Positions 1 through 6,128 of a stretch of DNA of 13,241 nt are shown piece after piece. Made by a program: the position numbers and the translations under genes. Origin of the DNA: JBAZFF01 sp043815465 (GTDB lineage Bacteria > Patescibacteriota > Minisyncoccia > Minisyncoccales > RBG-13-42-11); assembly GCA_043815465.1 (NCBI GenBank), contig JBDRIW010000018.1, positions 1 to 13,241 on the forward strand, written 5' to 3'. Positions within the stretch are counted from its first letter, which is position 1. Each line of letters starts with the position of its first letter. The notes under the pieces are model-generated. The model saw only the letters and a program-made list of their open reading frames with translations. It did no database searches and was not told the origin of the DNA.

Positions 1-1
1 T

Positions 2-241
2 ATAGAAGTTGAAACAGACGGATCAATAACACCTGAAATCGCATTTATTAAAGCTACTGAAACCTTAATTCATCATTTCTCCTTATTCGCAGATAGTTTT
101 CAGGAGAAGATGCAAGAAGAAGAAAAAGCAGCTGCTAAAGCTTTAGCTCCCAAAAAAGAGAAGAAGAAAGTAGCTCCTGCAAAAAAGAAAGAAGCCAAGA
201 AATCTACGAAGACTAAAGCTAAACCAAAGAAGAAAAAATAA
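2..241 (+). CDS. rpoA: RNA polymerase alpha subunit, 3' end (partial; no alpha-CTD)
   Basis: The alpha subunit dimerises and seeds assembly of beta and beta' in RNA polymerase. Only the last 79 codons are present; the gene enters from the left edge. Residues 1-33 of the fragment (ETDGSITPEIAF, then HHFSLFADSF) match the end of the alpha N-terminal assembly domain, whose hallmark is TDGSITPxEA followed by a helix ending in a HFxLF-like motif. A normal bacterial RpoA then continues through a linker into an approximately 70-residue C-terminal domain that binds UP elements and activators. Here only a 46-residue tail follows, with 20 lysines and many alanines, ending in PKKKK and TAA. The alpha-CTD is therefore absent. 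The stop overlaps the rplQ start by one base (TAATG), the usual bacterial rpoA-rplQ order with likely translational coupling. Identity is secure from motif plus context. Confidence 0.93.
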   Translation: MEVETDGSITPEIAFIKATETLIHHFSLFADSFQEKMQEEEKAAAKALAPKKEKKKVAPAKKKEAKKSTKTKAKPKKKK

Positions 242-591
242 TGAGAAAAAGGATTAAAGGAAGAAAGCTTAATAGAGAAAGAGATCAAAGAAAGGCACTT
301 TTAAAATCAGTTGCCCAGGCTCTTATCTTGAAAGAAAAAATAAATACTACATTGGCCAAAGCCAAGGAAGTTTCTTCTTTTGTTGAAAAAAAGATAACGC
401 ATGCCAGAAAGGGAGACATTGCTTCTAGAAGATTGTTATCTAAATATTTCACTGATAAAATAGTAAATAAATTAATTACAGAAATAGGACCAAGATATAA
501 AGATAGAAAGGGGGGATATACCAGGATTATAAAATTAGGTCCCAGAAAGGCTAACGCAGCTAAGATGGCTGTCTTGGAATTAGTTAAATAA
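241..591 (+). CDS. rplQ: 50S ribosomal protein L17
   Basis: L17 is a large-subunit protein located near the exit-tunnel side of the 50S. The 116-residue product begins MRKRIKGRKLNRERDQRKAL, close to the family consensus for the rRNA-binding N-terminus (GRKLNR, then HRKALL). It continues with INTTLAKAKEVSSFVEK (consensus I.TT.AKAKE....EK), DRKGGYTRIIKLGPR (consensus R.GGYTRI.KLG.R) and ends MAVLELVK (consensus MA.IELV). Length is normal for the compact bacterial form (about 115-130). The start is fixed by the one-base overlap with the rpoA stop and by the conserved N-terminus. No SD is visible, so translation is probably coupled to rpoA. A one-base gap separates it from rplM. Confidence 0.97.
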   Translation: MRKRIKGRKLNRERDQRKALLKSVAQALILKEKINTTLAKAKEVSSFVEKKITHARKGDIASRRLLSKYFTDKIVNKLITEIGPRYKDRKGGYTRIIKLGPRKANAAKMAVLELVK

Positions 592-592
592 T

Positions 593-940
593 ATGGAAAC
601 AAAGACACACACAATAGATGCAGAAGGAAAAATATTGGGAAAGTTGGCTGTAGAAGTTTCTCTTTTATTAAGAGGAAAAGATAAGGTAGGATATGCACCC
701 TATAAAGATATGGGAGATGTTGTTATTATCAAAAATGTAGAGAAGATGAAGTTTACTGGTAAGAAATTAGCTCAAAAAACATATTATAGACATTCAGGAT
801 ATTTAGGGAGTTTAAAAGAAACTGTCTTGGAAGATTTATTAAAAAAGAAACCCAATGAGGTTTTAAGAAAAGCTGTTGTTGGAATGCTTCCAAAGAATAA
901 ATTAAGTCATAAATTGATAAATAGGTTAAAATTCCAATAA
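593..940 (+). CDS. rplM: 50S ribosomal protein L13 (short form)
   Basis: L13 is an early-assembly 23S rRNA-binding protein. Recognisable family blocks in the 115-residue product are DAEGKILGKLAVEVSLLLRG (family: DA.G..LGRLA...A..LRGK), GDVVIIKNVEKMKFTGKK (GD.VVV.NAEK...TG.K), YYRHSGYLGSLK (YYRHSG.PGGLK) and AVVGMLPKNKL (AV.GMLPKN.LG). Typical bacterial L13 is about 142 residues; this one lacks part of the N-terminal lead-in and the C-terminal tail that normally follows the 'LKVY.G' segment and contains the HxHxAQ.P motif. It ends NRLKFQ. The trimmed tail is seen directly; that it reflects ribosome reduction is inference. It lies one base after rplQ and three bases before rpsI, with no SD. Confidence 0.95.
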   Translation: METKTHTIDAEGKILGKLAVEVSLLLRGKDKVGYAPYKDMGDVVIIKNVEKMKFTGKKLAQKTYYRHSGYLGSLKETVLEDLLKKKPNEVLRKAVVGMLPKNKLSHKLINRLKFQ

Positions 941-943
941 TAT

Positions 944-1438
944 ATGCCAAAGACTATTACCACAAAAGAAAAGCCAAAGACAGTTAAAAAGCCTATAGTA
1001 GCTAAAAAACCTATAGAAAAAAAGGCAAAAGTTGCTAGGAAGTCTTTGAGATATATAGAAGAGATTGGAAGAAGAAAAACAGCTACAGCTAGAGTTAGGA
1101 TTTATCCTAAGAGTGGTGAGAAAGAGAATTTGATAAATGGGAAAACTCCTGAAAAATATTTCCCAACAAAAGAATTACAAGGAACTATATATTCTCCTTT
1201 CGAAAAATTAGACTGTGTAGGAAAATTTGAATTCACAGTTGTTGTTAAGGGTGGGGGAATTAACTCTCAAGCAGAAGCAGTAAGGCATGGAATATCTAAA
1301 GCTTTAACTACTCATGATCCTGAAAATAGGATAAGACTAAAGTCAACTGGATATTTAACTAGGGATCCTAGAATGAGAGAAAGAAAGAAATTTGGTTTAA
1401 AGAGAGCAAGACGTGCTCCTCAATGGTCTAAACGATAA
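944..1438 (+). CDS. rpsI: 30S ribosomal protein S9 with Lys-rich N-terminal extension
   Basis: S9 sits in the head of the 30S subunit; its C-terminal tail reaches the P-site tRNA anticodon stem-loop. The core runs from about residue 37: EEIGRRKTATARVRIYPKSG (family: .GRRK.A.ARV...PG.G), VKGGGINSQAEAVRHGISKA (V.GGG..GQA.A.RHGI.RAL) and TRDPRMRERKKFGLKRAR, ending in the diagnostic PQWSKR (family QFSKR). The terminal Lys-Arg that contacts tRNA is preserved. The first 36 residues are an extra basic segment with 12 lysines, rich in KP/KKP repeats, likely disordered and possibly rRNA-binding. Length is 164 against the usual 130 or so. The start follows the rplM stop by three bases; no internal Met lies between it and the core. 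rplM-rpsI pairing is the usual bacterial arrangement. Confidence 0.96.
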   Translation: MPKTITTKEKPKTVKKPIVAKKPIEKKAKVARKSLRYIEEIGRRKTATARVRIYPKSGEKENLINGKTPEKYFPTKELQGTIYSPFEKLDCVGKFEFTVVVKGGGINSQAEAVRHGISKALTTHDPENRIRLKSTGYLTRDPRMRERKKFGLKRARRAPQWSKR

Positions 1439-1464
1439 TCTTCTTTTCAAATATATATTTTGAT

Positions 1465-2175
1465 ATGTTTAATTTATCAAATCTGATAGACAAGTTTTAT
1501 TTAGACAAACATAACGATAGAGATCAGAAGCATTTTTATGTTACAGATGCTGGCAGGTGTGCCAGGTCTCTTTTTTTTAAGTTTAAGAATGCTCCTAAGG
1601 CAGATATGGAGCCTCATATTCTTAGATTGTTTGACCATGGAGATCATATGCATCAATTGATTATGAAACCTCTTTTTGGTATGAGAGATGTCCATGTTGT
1701 AGCTTCGGAAGTAAATATTCCTCCTCAGGAGATTATTTCGGGCAGAGCAGATGCTATCCTTTCTGACGGAAAGACTATGTATGTTTTAGATATTAAAAGT
1801 ACAAACAGTATGCTTTTTGATAAGATGACAGAGCCTAAGGAAGAGAATGTAGATCAGATTCAAATGTATTTACATTATCTTGATGTACCAAAAGGTATTC
1901 TTCTTTATGTAAATAAAAATACCCTTGCCTTAAAAGAGTATATGGTAGATTACGACAAAAAGAGAGTATTAAGTCTTTTAAAACATTTAAAAGATACAAA
2001 GAAGAAAATAGATTCTGATATTGTCCCTGATAGAATAGATTCTTATCCTGAGAATTGGCAATGTAGATATTGCCAGTTTAAAAGTCTTTGTGTTATGGCT
2101 AATTCAGGAGAACTTCCTTGGGCTGATTTTAAAAAGAAGATAGAATTAAGGGAGAAGAGTGTCAGAAATAAATAG
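1465..2175 (+). CDS. Cas4/RecB-like PD-(D/E)XK nuclease with Cys cluster
   Basis: A 236-residue protein of the PD-(D/E)XK superfamily. Visible motifs: SGRADAIL (D96) and VLDIKST (D109, K111) form the catalytic D...DxK core; QIQMY (Q131, Y135) is the QxxxY motif of RecB/Cas4-type nucleases. One cysteine in TDAGRCARS (C32) and three near the C-terminus in CRYCQFKSLC (C200, C203, C209) reproduce the split 1+3 cysteine arrangement that holds a 4Fe-4S cluster in Cas4 and AddB-type proteins. A single-strand or end-processing DNA exonuclease is the reasonable inference; substrate and pathway are unknown. No cas gene or CRISPR repeat is in the window, so a CRISPR role is not supported. It starts 26 bp after rpsI with no SD and no clear promoter, so it may be read through from the ribosomal operon. 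Its last 30 bp overlap the convergent PEGA gene. Confidence 0.82.
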   Translation: MFNLSNLIDKFYLDKHNDRDQKHFYVTDAGRCARSLFFKFKNAPKADMEPHILRLFDHGDHMHQLIMKPLFGMRDVHVVASEVNIPPQEIISGRADAILSDGKTMYVLDIKSTNSMLFDKMTEPKEENVDQIQMYLHYLDVPKGILLYVNKNTLALKEYMVDYDKKRVLSLLKHLKDTKKKIDSDIVPDRIDSYPENWQCRYCQFKSLCVMANSGELPWADFKKKIELREKSVRNK

Positions 2176-3273
2176 ATTATTTTCACTTAAATAATATAGT
2201 TTCTTTTCATTCTCATTCCAGAGTATTTCTGGATTTTTTGTTTTTATAATATTTATTATATTTAAAATATCTCTGTTATCTATCTCTGTTATTTTTATAT
2301 TATTATCTGTAGAAAAGATTATATGATCAGATTTAATCCACCAGCAGTCATTTATACTATTAGATAATCTTAATAAAATCATTGTTTCTCCTTCGTTTTT
2401 CTTTGGGACTATACTATCGCTCAAGAAAAATATAGATATTTCATGTTCGGTAAAATATAAAAGTTTTTTGTGATCTTGAGAAATTCTAATTTCTTTCACT
2501 GAGTCTGCTATTTTTTCAAATGATTCTGAATTAGGAGATTTAACAGACAATATTTCTCCATTTTTTTCAAAGGTGTAATTGTTATATGTATATTCTTTAA
2601 TTTGATTTGGAGATTCAATTTCAGTTAAAGAAAGCGGGGTTTCTTCTGGATTAAATATAAAATATCTTTTCTTTTTAGCTATCTCAGTTTCTAATATTAA
2701 ATCAGAAGAAGTGGCAGAAAATATTATATTTGTTAATTTAGCTCCTTTGGAATAGATATCACTCTCTCTAAGTAATTCTGTTTCTTCCTTAGAGTCATAG
2801 AATTTTAAAATCCATTCACTTGTTGTAGCTTTTTTAAATATTATATTTTTTTCGGGAGTGAACCAAATATCTTCTATTTCTTCTATTAAGGGATTAAAAT
2901 TAAATTCTTCTGGGAATAGTAATATACTTTTTCCTTCTGTAACTTCTTTCTCTTTTATTTCTAAAGTTTTTTTCCAAGGTTGGTATCCTGTTTTATTAAC
3001 TTCTACCTCGTATTTTCCAGGCAATAAATTTTCTATTAAAACTGAACCAAATAGAAAATCAGTCTTTTCTTCTAATTTTCCATTAATATATATATCAGCT
3101 TGTCTGGGAGCAGCTTTAATAAAGATTCCTCCAGTTTGGGTTATTAGTTTTTCTCCTTTTTCTGGATTTAGGTTCAAACGGTATCCCTGAGAGTATAAAA
3201 TGGTTGAAGGGCCTCCTATCATAAATAGAAAGAAGAATATAAAAAATATGGTTGTTCTAGTCTTTTTAATCAT
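2146..3273 (-). CDS. Membrane-anchored PEGA-domain protein
   Basis: A 375-residue protein that begins with basic residues and one hydrophobic helix (about residues 8-27, rich in Phe and Ile), so it is most likely a signal-anchored extracytoplasmic protein. Residues about 48-115 form a PEGA domain: GGIFIKAAPRQADIYINGK, then LPGKYEVEVNKTGYQPW, matching the family pattern of a 'P..A.v.ingk' strand followed by 'l.pG.y.v.v.k.GY.p'. PEGA domains are common in surface proteins and often sit beside polysaccharide- or peptidoglycan-associated modules. The remaining roughly 250 residues contain repeated strand-like segments (KKLLYFTEHEISIFFL, KKLYYLSENNLFISD), suggestive of a beta-propeller-like fold but not proven. 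It is the only minus-strand gene here. Upstream are AGGGGA just before the ATG and a TATAAT box. Exact function unknown. Confidence 0.8.
   Translation of the reverse strand: MIKKTRTTIFFIFFFLFMIGGPSTILYSQGYRLNLNPEKGEKLITQTGGIFIKAAPRQADIYINGKLEEKTDFLFGSVLIENLLPGKYEVEVNKTGYQPWKKTLEIKEKEVTEGKSILLFPEEFNFNPLIEEIEDIWFTPEKNIIFKKATTSEWILKFYDSKEETELLRESDIYSKGAKLTNIIFSATSSDLILETEIAKKKRYFIFNPEETPLSLTEIESPNQIKEYTYNNYTFEKNGEILSVKSPNSESFEKIADSVKEIRISQDHKKLLYFTEHEISIFFLSDSIVPKKNEGETMILLRLSNSINDCWWIKSDHIIFSTDNNIKITEIDNRDILNIINIIKTKNPEILWNENEKKLYYLSENNLFISDTLLP
2217..2245 (+). terminator. Intrinsic terminator of the ribosomal/nuclease operon, inside the opposing gene
   Basis: A perfect 6-bp stem, TCCAGA (2217-2222) with TCTGGA (2228-2233), has a 5-nt loop GTATT and is followed directly by six T, one G and five T (2234-2245). 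On the plus strand this is a classical though short Rho-independent terminator, 41 nt downstream of the nuclease stop. It lies within the minus-strand PEGA gene, where the same bases encode the NPEILWN segment. Orientation is clear because the T-run exists on only one side. The stem is short, so efficiency is uncertain. Confidence 0.6.
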
Positions 3274-3284
3274 TTCCCCTATAT

Positions 3285-3311
3285 ATTATAGGAAAAATGT
3301 TTATTATTCAA
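3285..3311 (-). promoter_or_regulatory. Candidate promoter for the PEGA-domain gene
   Basis: On the minus strand a perfect TATAAT lies at 3290-3285. The best -35 candidate is TTGAAT at 3311-3306 (4 of 6 matches) with a short 15-bp spacer. A transcript starting about 7 nt past the -10 would begin near 3278, leaving only about five bases before the ATG at 3273 and cutting into the AGGGGA motif at 3280-3275. So either the mRNA is nearly leaderless or the true promoter lies elsewhere. The -10 is convincing, the -35 is not. Confidence 0.4.
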
Positions 3312-3313
3312 GG

Positions 3314-3342
3314 TTGACAAATTAGTGTAAATTAGGTAAACT
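3314..3342 (+). promoter_or_regulatory. Sigma70-type promoter for the TPR-like gene
   Basis: A perfect -35 TTGACA (3314-3319), a 17-bp spacer and a -10 TAAACT (3337-3342, 4 of 6 matches to TATAAT) face the gene at 3411. The predicted start near 3349 would give a leader of about 60 nt containing a strong SD. A TATATT at 3342-3347 is a better -10 by sequence but its spacing (22 bp) is too long. The 137-bp gap 3274-3410 thus holds two divergent promoter candidates. Confidence 0.6.
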
Positions 3343-3399
3343 ATATTTAGCTTTCTTTAGTTTAATTAAGCCAAACTTAAGAAAAATTTAAAATATGAT

Positions 3400-3404
3400 G
3401 GAGG
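3400..3404 (+). promoter_or_regulatory. Strong Shine-Dalgarno for the TPR-like gene
   Basis: GGAGG lies 6 nt before the ATG at 3411. It is the only textbook SD in the window; the genes of the neighbouring operons start without one. It fixes the start of the TPR-like gene. Confidence 0.85.
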
Positions 3405-3410
3405 AAATAA

Positions 3411-4175
3411 ATGTTGAACGAAGAAGAGGCCAGGAAATTATATTCGGACGGGAAATATCGTAATATCGTGAATCAGATAAAAGAGGATGATTTAGACGCC
3501 AAGTTAGTAGAAGATGCTAAGCTTATGGATATTCTAGCCTGGGCACAGCATCAGCTTGGGGAGTACGAGTTAGCGTACCAAATTTTTTTGGGTCTAACAT
3601 TTCTATACTCTTCAGATACAGAGGTCGGAGAGTCTTCAAGGCGTGGAGCGGCTCATGCTGTTTTGCAGGAGTTGGGAGATGTTGAGAGAGCGGACGCTTT
3701 CCTTCAGGAAATTCCAGACAGTATGTCTAAGCAGAATGTGAGGATGAATATTTTCCTTATTGCTGCCAGAAAAGGAATTAGAATACCATTTAAAAAAATT
3801 ATTTCGATGGTGTTAATGGCGGTGAATTCTTTCTCTGGTGATGTGGTTAATGCCCACATCGTAAATAATGGAGGACTTGCCTTGTATGAGGCCAGGAGAC
3901 ATTTCAAGAGTAAAAAATTACTTTTGGAAATTACTGAGCTTTTGGAAGTAGCTTTCATTATGTACAACATAGCTGGAGCCGCTGACAATCATTTAGCCGG
4001 TCTGTTATATAGAATCTCTTTGGTTTTTGAAACTTTTGGAGATTCTAAAAGAGCCCTTCAGTCTCTAAGGAAATCTGTGAAGATTTGGAGAAAGCTGGTG
4101 TCTTCTCAAGGAGGAGAAAGATATCAGAATAATCTGAAAAACACTATTTCCAAGATGGAATTGTTGAGCAAATAA
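3411..4175 (+). CDS. Stand-alone TPR-like protein of unknown function
   Basis: A 254-residue soluble protein with no signal peptide or membrane segment, almost entirely helical in character. TPR-like helix pairs can be seen at about residues 40-62 (LAWAQHQLGEYELAYQIFL), 78-104 (HAVLQELGDVERADAFLQ) and 196-232 (LVFETFGDSKRALQSLRKSV), each with the small-residue/Gly-Asp turn pattern of TPRs. The middle (about 110-190) is helical but unrecognised. Such proteins usually act as protein-binding scaffolds; no enzyme motif is present. It is monocistronic, with its own promoter, a canonical GGAGG and a strong terminator, unlike everything around it. Bases 3601-3720 count 60 G+C of 120 (50%), against 38 of 120 (32%) in 4501-4620 of the next gene, hinting at a different expression class or origin. 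I do not recognise the family beyond TPR-like. Confidence 0.8.
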   Translation: MLNEEEARKLYSDGKYRNIVNQIKEDDLDAKLVEDAKLMDILAWAQHQLGEYELAYQIFLGLTFLYSSDTEVGESSRRGAAHAVLQELGDVERADAFLQEIPDSMSKQNVRMNIFLIAARKGIRIPFKKIISMVLMAVNSFSGDVVNAHIVNNGGLALYEARRHFKSKKLLLEITELLEVAFIMYNIAGAADNHLAGLLYRISLVFETFGDSKRALQSLRKSVKIWRKLVSSQGGERYQNNLKNTISKMELLSK

Positions 4176-4191
4176 CAACAGTTTTATTTAT

Positions 4192-4226
4192 GCCCATCCG
4201 GCAAAATCGGGTGGGTATTTTTATTT
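4192..4226 (+). terminator. Intrinsic terminator after the TPR-like gene
   Basis: GCCCATCCG (4192-4200) pairs with CGGGTGGGT (4208-4216) over nine positions, seven Watson-Crick and two G-U, around the 7-nt loop GCAAAAT. It is followed by ATTTTTATTT (4217-4226). It begins 16 nt after the stop codon. The T-run abuts the -35 box of the next promoter, separating this unit from the mreB operon. Confidence 0.88.
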
Positions 4227-4253
4227 GTCAAAAGGCAACAATTAATATAGAAT
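4225..4253 (+). promoter_or_regulatory. Promoter of the mreB-holB-frr-rseP-proS-mreB-gatCA operon
   Basis: TTGTCA (4225-4230, 5 of 6) and TAGAAT (4248-4253, 5 of 6) are separated by exactly 17 bp. The start site would fall near 4260, only two or three bases before the ATG at 4263, so the operon mRNA would be essentially leaderless. The -35 overlaps the end of the preceding terminator's T-run. Confidence 0.65.
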
Positions 4254-4262
4254 AAAATCATT

Positions 4263-5267
4263 ATGGTAAGAAAAATAGGTATAGATTTAGGTACCGCTAA
4301 CTCTTTGGTTTTTGTCCCTAAAAAGGGGATAATCTTACAAGAGCCATCTGTTGTAGCCGTTTCTTTAGATGAGAATAGGATTTTAGCTGTGGGAGAAGAA
4401 GCAAAAGAAATGACTGGCCGTACCCCTGATACAATTAGAGTTTATAGACCATTAAAAGATGGAGTTATTGCTGATTTTAGAGTAACTCAAGCAATGCTAG
4501 CATATTTTATAAATAAAGCCTGTGGTTTTTGGAAAATATTTAAACCAGAATTAATGATTGGAGTACCAGCAGGAATTACTTCTACTGAAAAAAGAGCAGT
4601 TATAGAAGCTGCAATGAACGCTGGAGCTAAGCAAGCTTTTTTAGCTAAGGAACCTATTCTAGCTGCTATTGGAGCTTCTATTCCCATTAGTTCATGTTCT
4701 GGTAATATGATTGTTGATATTGGAGGTGGAACTTCTGAGATAGCCGTTATCTCTCTAGGCGGAATAGTAACTTGTAATTCTTTGAGAGTTGGAGGAGATA
4801 AAATGGATATAGCTATATCAGATTATATTAAGAAAAAATATAATCTAGCTATAGGAGAACAAACCGCAGAAGAGATTAAAGTTAAAATAGGGACAGCCTT
4901 ACCAGAGAAAGAAGAAAAGAAAATTGAAATCAGAGGAAGGGATTTAGTATCAGGATTACCAAAAACTATTAAGATTTCTTCTAATGAAATATCAGAAGCT
5001 ACACACGATATTATTAGTGAAATAATTCATGCTATTAAATTAGTTTTAAGAGATACACCTCCAGAATTGTCAGCTGATATAATTGATAAAGGAATGATAT
5101 TATCTGGTGGGGGAGCATTGATCAAAAATTTACCAGAAAGAATATCTCAAGAAACTGGAGTTCCTTGTTTTCTAGCAGAAGATCCTTTACTCTGTGTAGT
5201 AAAGGGAACAGGAATAGTTTTAGATAATTTGGATGCTTATAAAAAAAGTATAATGTCAAAAAAATGA
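4263..5267 (+). CDS. mreB: MreB actin homologue, copy 1 (divergent)
   Basis: MreB is a bacterial actin that forms membrane-bound filaments guiding lateral cell-wall synthesis. The 334-residue product has the phosphate-1 loop GIDLGTANSLV (from residue 6), phosphate-2 loop VDIGGGTSEIAVISLGG (from about 151) and adenosine motif GMILSGGGALIKNL. The Glu before Pro (E130), which corresponds to the catalytic Glu of T. maritima MreB, is kept, but the usual EEPMAAAIG reads KEPILAAIG (K129). It has no N-terminal amphipathic helix. Instead F89-W-K-I-F93 sits where T. maritima MreB has its hydrophobic membrane-insertion loop. First gene of the operon; its TGA overlaps the holB ATG by four bases. A second MreB (9007-10068) is in the same operon, so roles have probably diverged. 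The ATG is supported by the tight fit to the family N-terminus. Confidence 0.93.
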   Translation: MVRKIGIDLGTANSLVFVPKKGIILQEPSVVAVSLDENRILAVGEEAKEMTGRTPDTIRVYRPLKDGVIADFRVTQAMLAYFINKACGFWKIFKPELMIGVPAGITSTEKRAVIEAAMNAGAKQAFLAKEPILAAIGASIPISSCSGNMIVDIGGGTSEIAVISLGGIVTCNSLRVGGDKMDIAISDYIKKKYNLAIGEQTAEEIKVKIGTALPEKEEKKIEIRGRDLVSGLPKTIKISSNEISEATHDIISEIIHAIKLVLRDTPPELSADIIDKGMILSGGGALIKNLPERISQETGVPCFLAEDPLLCVVKGTGIVLDNLDAYKKSIMSKK

Positions 5268-6127
5268 TCATAGGCCATAAGAAACAATGGCAATTTTTGA
5301 AAAATATATCTGAGAAAGGAAATATTTCACATGCTTTCTTATTTTCAGGACAGGATAAATTAGGAAAGAAAAAAGTGGCGATGGAATGGATTTCTTTTTT
5401 GTTCGGAGAAGATATAGAAAAAAAGATTCATCCTGATTTTACGATAATAGAACCTTTAGAGAAAGAGATTAAAATAGGACAGATAAAAGAATTAATTAGA
5501 AATTTATCTTTAAAACCTTATATTGCTCCCTTAAAAGCAATCATTATAGATAAAGCTCATTTGATGAATTCAGAGGCACAATCAGCTCTTTTAAAAACAT
5601 TAGAAGAGCCTAAGGGGAATACATTATTAATTTTAGTGAGTGAAGAGCCAGATCGTCTTTTGTCTACTATTACTTCTAGGGTTCAAACAGTTAAATTTTA
5701 TCCAGTAGGTGTAGAAGAAATAAAAAAAGGAATTGGAAAGGAGGGAATAGGGTCAGAAGAAATAATTAATATATCTTTAGGTAGTCCGGGGCAGGCGTTA
5801 GATTTAACTTTAGATAATGAGAAAAAAATAGAGTTTGATAAAAAGATTAAAGAAATAGACAATCTTTCTAAATCAGATTTATGTCAAAGATTCGAATATG
5901 TTAAAACCATAACAGAAGATTCAGTAGATTTAAAAGAAATTTTTAAAATATGGACATTTTATTTTAGAAATATCTTAATAGCTAAATTGTCAGGGAAAGA
6001 AAAAGATAATTATTCTTTCAAAAAACTTAATAAAATATTATATTCAATTCAATCAGCTGATTATTTAATATCCAATACAAATGTTAATTCAAGGTTACTT
6101 TTAGAAACATTAATGATAGAAATTTAA
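5264..6127 (+). CDS. holB: DNA polymerase III delta' subunit (clamp loader)
   Basis: Delta' is the stator of the clamp loader that opens the beta sliding clamp onto DNA. The 287-residue AAA+ protein starts with the typical GHKKQWQFLKN / SHAFLFSG lead-in. Its P-loop is degenerate (G29-QDKL-G34-K35-K36, with Lys instead of Thr/Ser) and Walker B reads IIIDKAH (D96-K97-A98-H99), followed by the highly typical NSEAQSALLKTLEEP. The sensor/arginine-finger motif is TSRV (S138, R139), usually SRC. The four-cysteine zinc knuckle present in many tau and delta' proteins is missing. An inactive ATP site is normal for delta', so the degeneracy favours HolB over DnaX; length also fits HolB. It overlaps mreB copy 1 by four bases (ATGA) and is one base from frr, with no SD. 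Confidence 0.88.
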   Translation: MIIGHKKQWQFLKNISEKGNISHAFLFSGQDKLGKKKVAMEWISFLFGEDIEKKIHPDFTIIEPLEKEIKIGQIKELIRNLSLKPYIAPLKAIIIDKAHLMNSEAQSALLKTLEEPKGNTLLILVSEEPDRLLSTITSRVQTVKFYPVGVEEIKKGIGKEGIGSEEIINISLGSPGQALDLTLDNEKKIEFDKKIKEIDNLSKSDLCQRFEYVKTITEDSVDLKEIFKIWTFYFRNILIAKLSGKEKDNYSFKKLNKILYSIQSADYLISNTNVNSRLLLETLMIEI

Positions 6128-6128
6128 A

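Noticed and set aside
100..698. Minus-strand open frames opposite rpoA, rplQ and rplM
   Set aside because: They lie fully antisense to conserved ribosomal genes, are Phe/Leu-rich as expected from antisense of Lys-rich coding, and match no family.
1465..2175. CRISPR-Cas locus around the Cas4-like nuclease
   Set aside because: No direct-repeat array and no other cas gene is present; neighbours are rpsI and a PEGA-domain gene. Cas4-like folds are common outside CRISPR.
3356..3380. Inverted repeat TTTAGTTT / AAACTTAA in the leader of the TPR-like gene as an operator or riboswitch
   Set aside because: Only seven A-T-rich pairs with one mismatch and a 9-nt loop; expected by chance in such AT-rich sequence, and no known riboswitch core is visible.
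5264..6127. DnaX (tau/gamma) instead of HolB
   Set aside because: The degenerate P-loop (GKK), no zinc-knuckle cysteines and the 287-residue length fit delta'.
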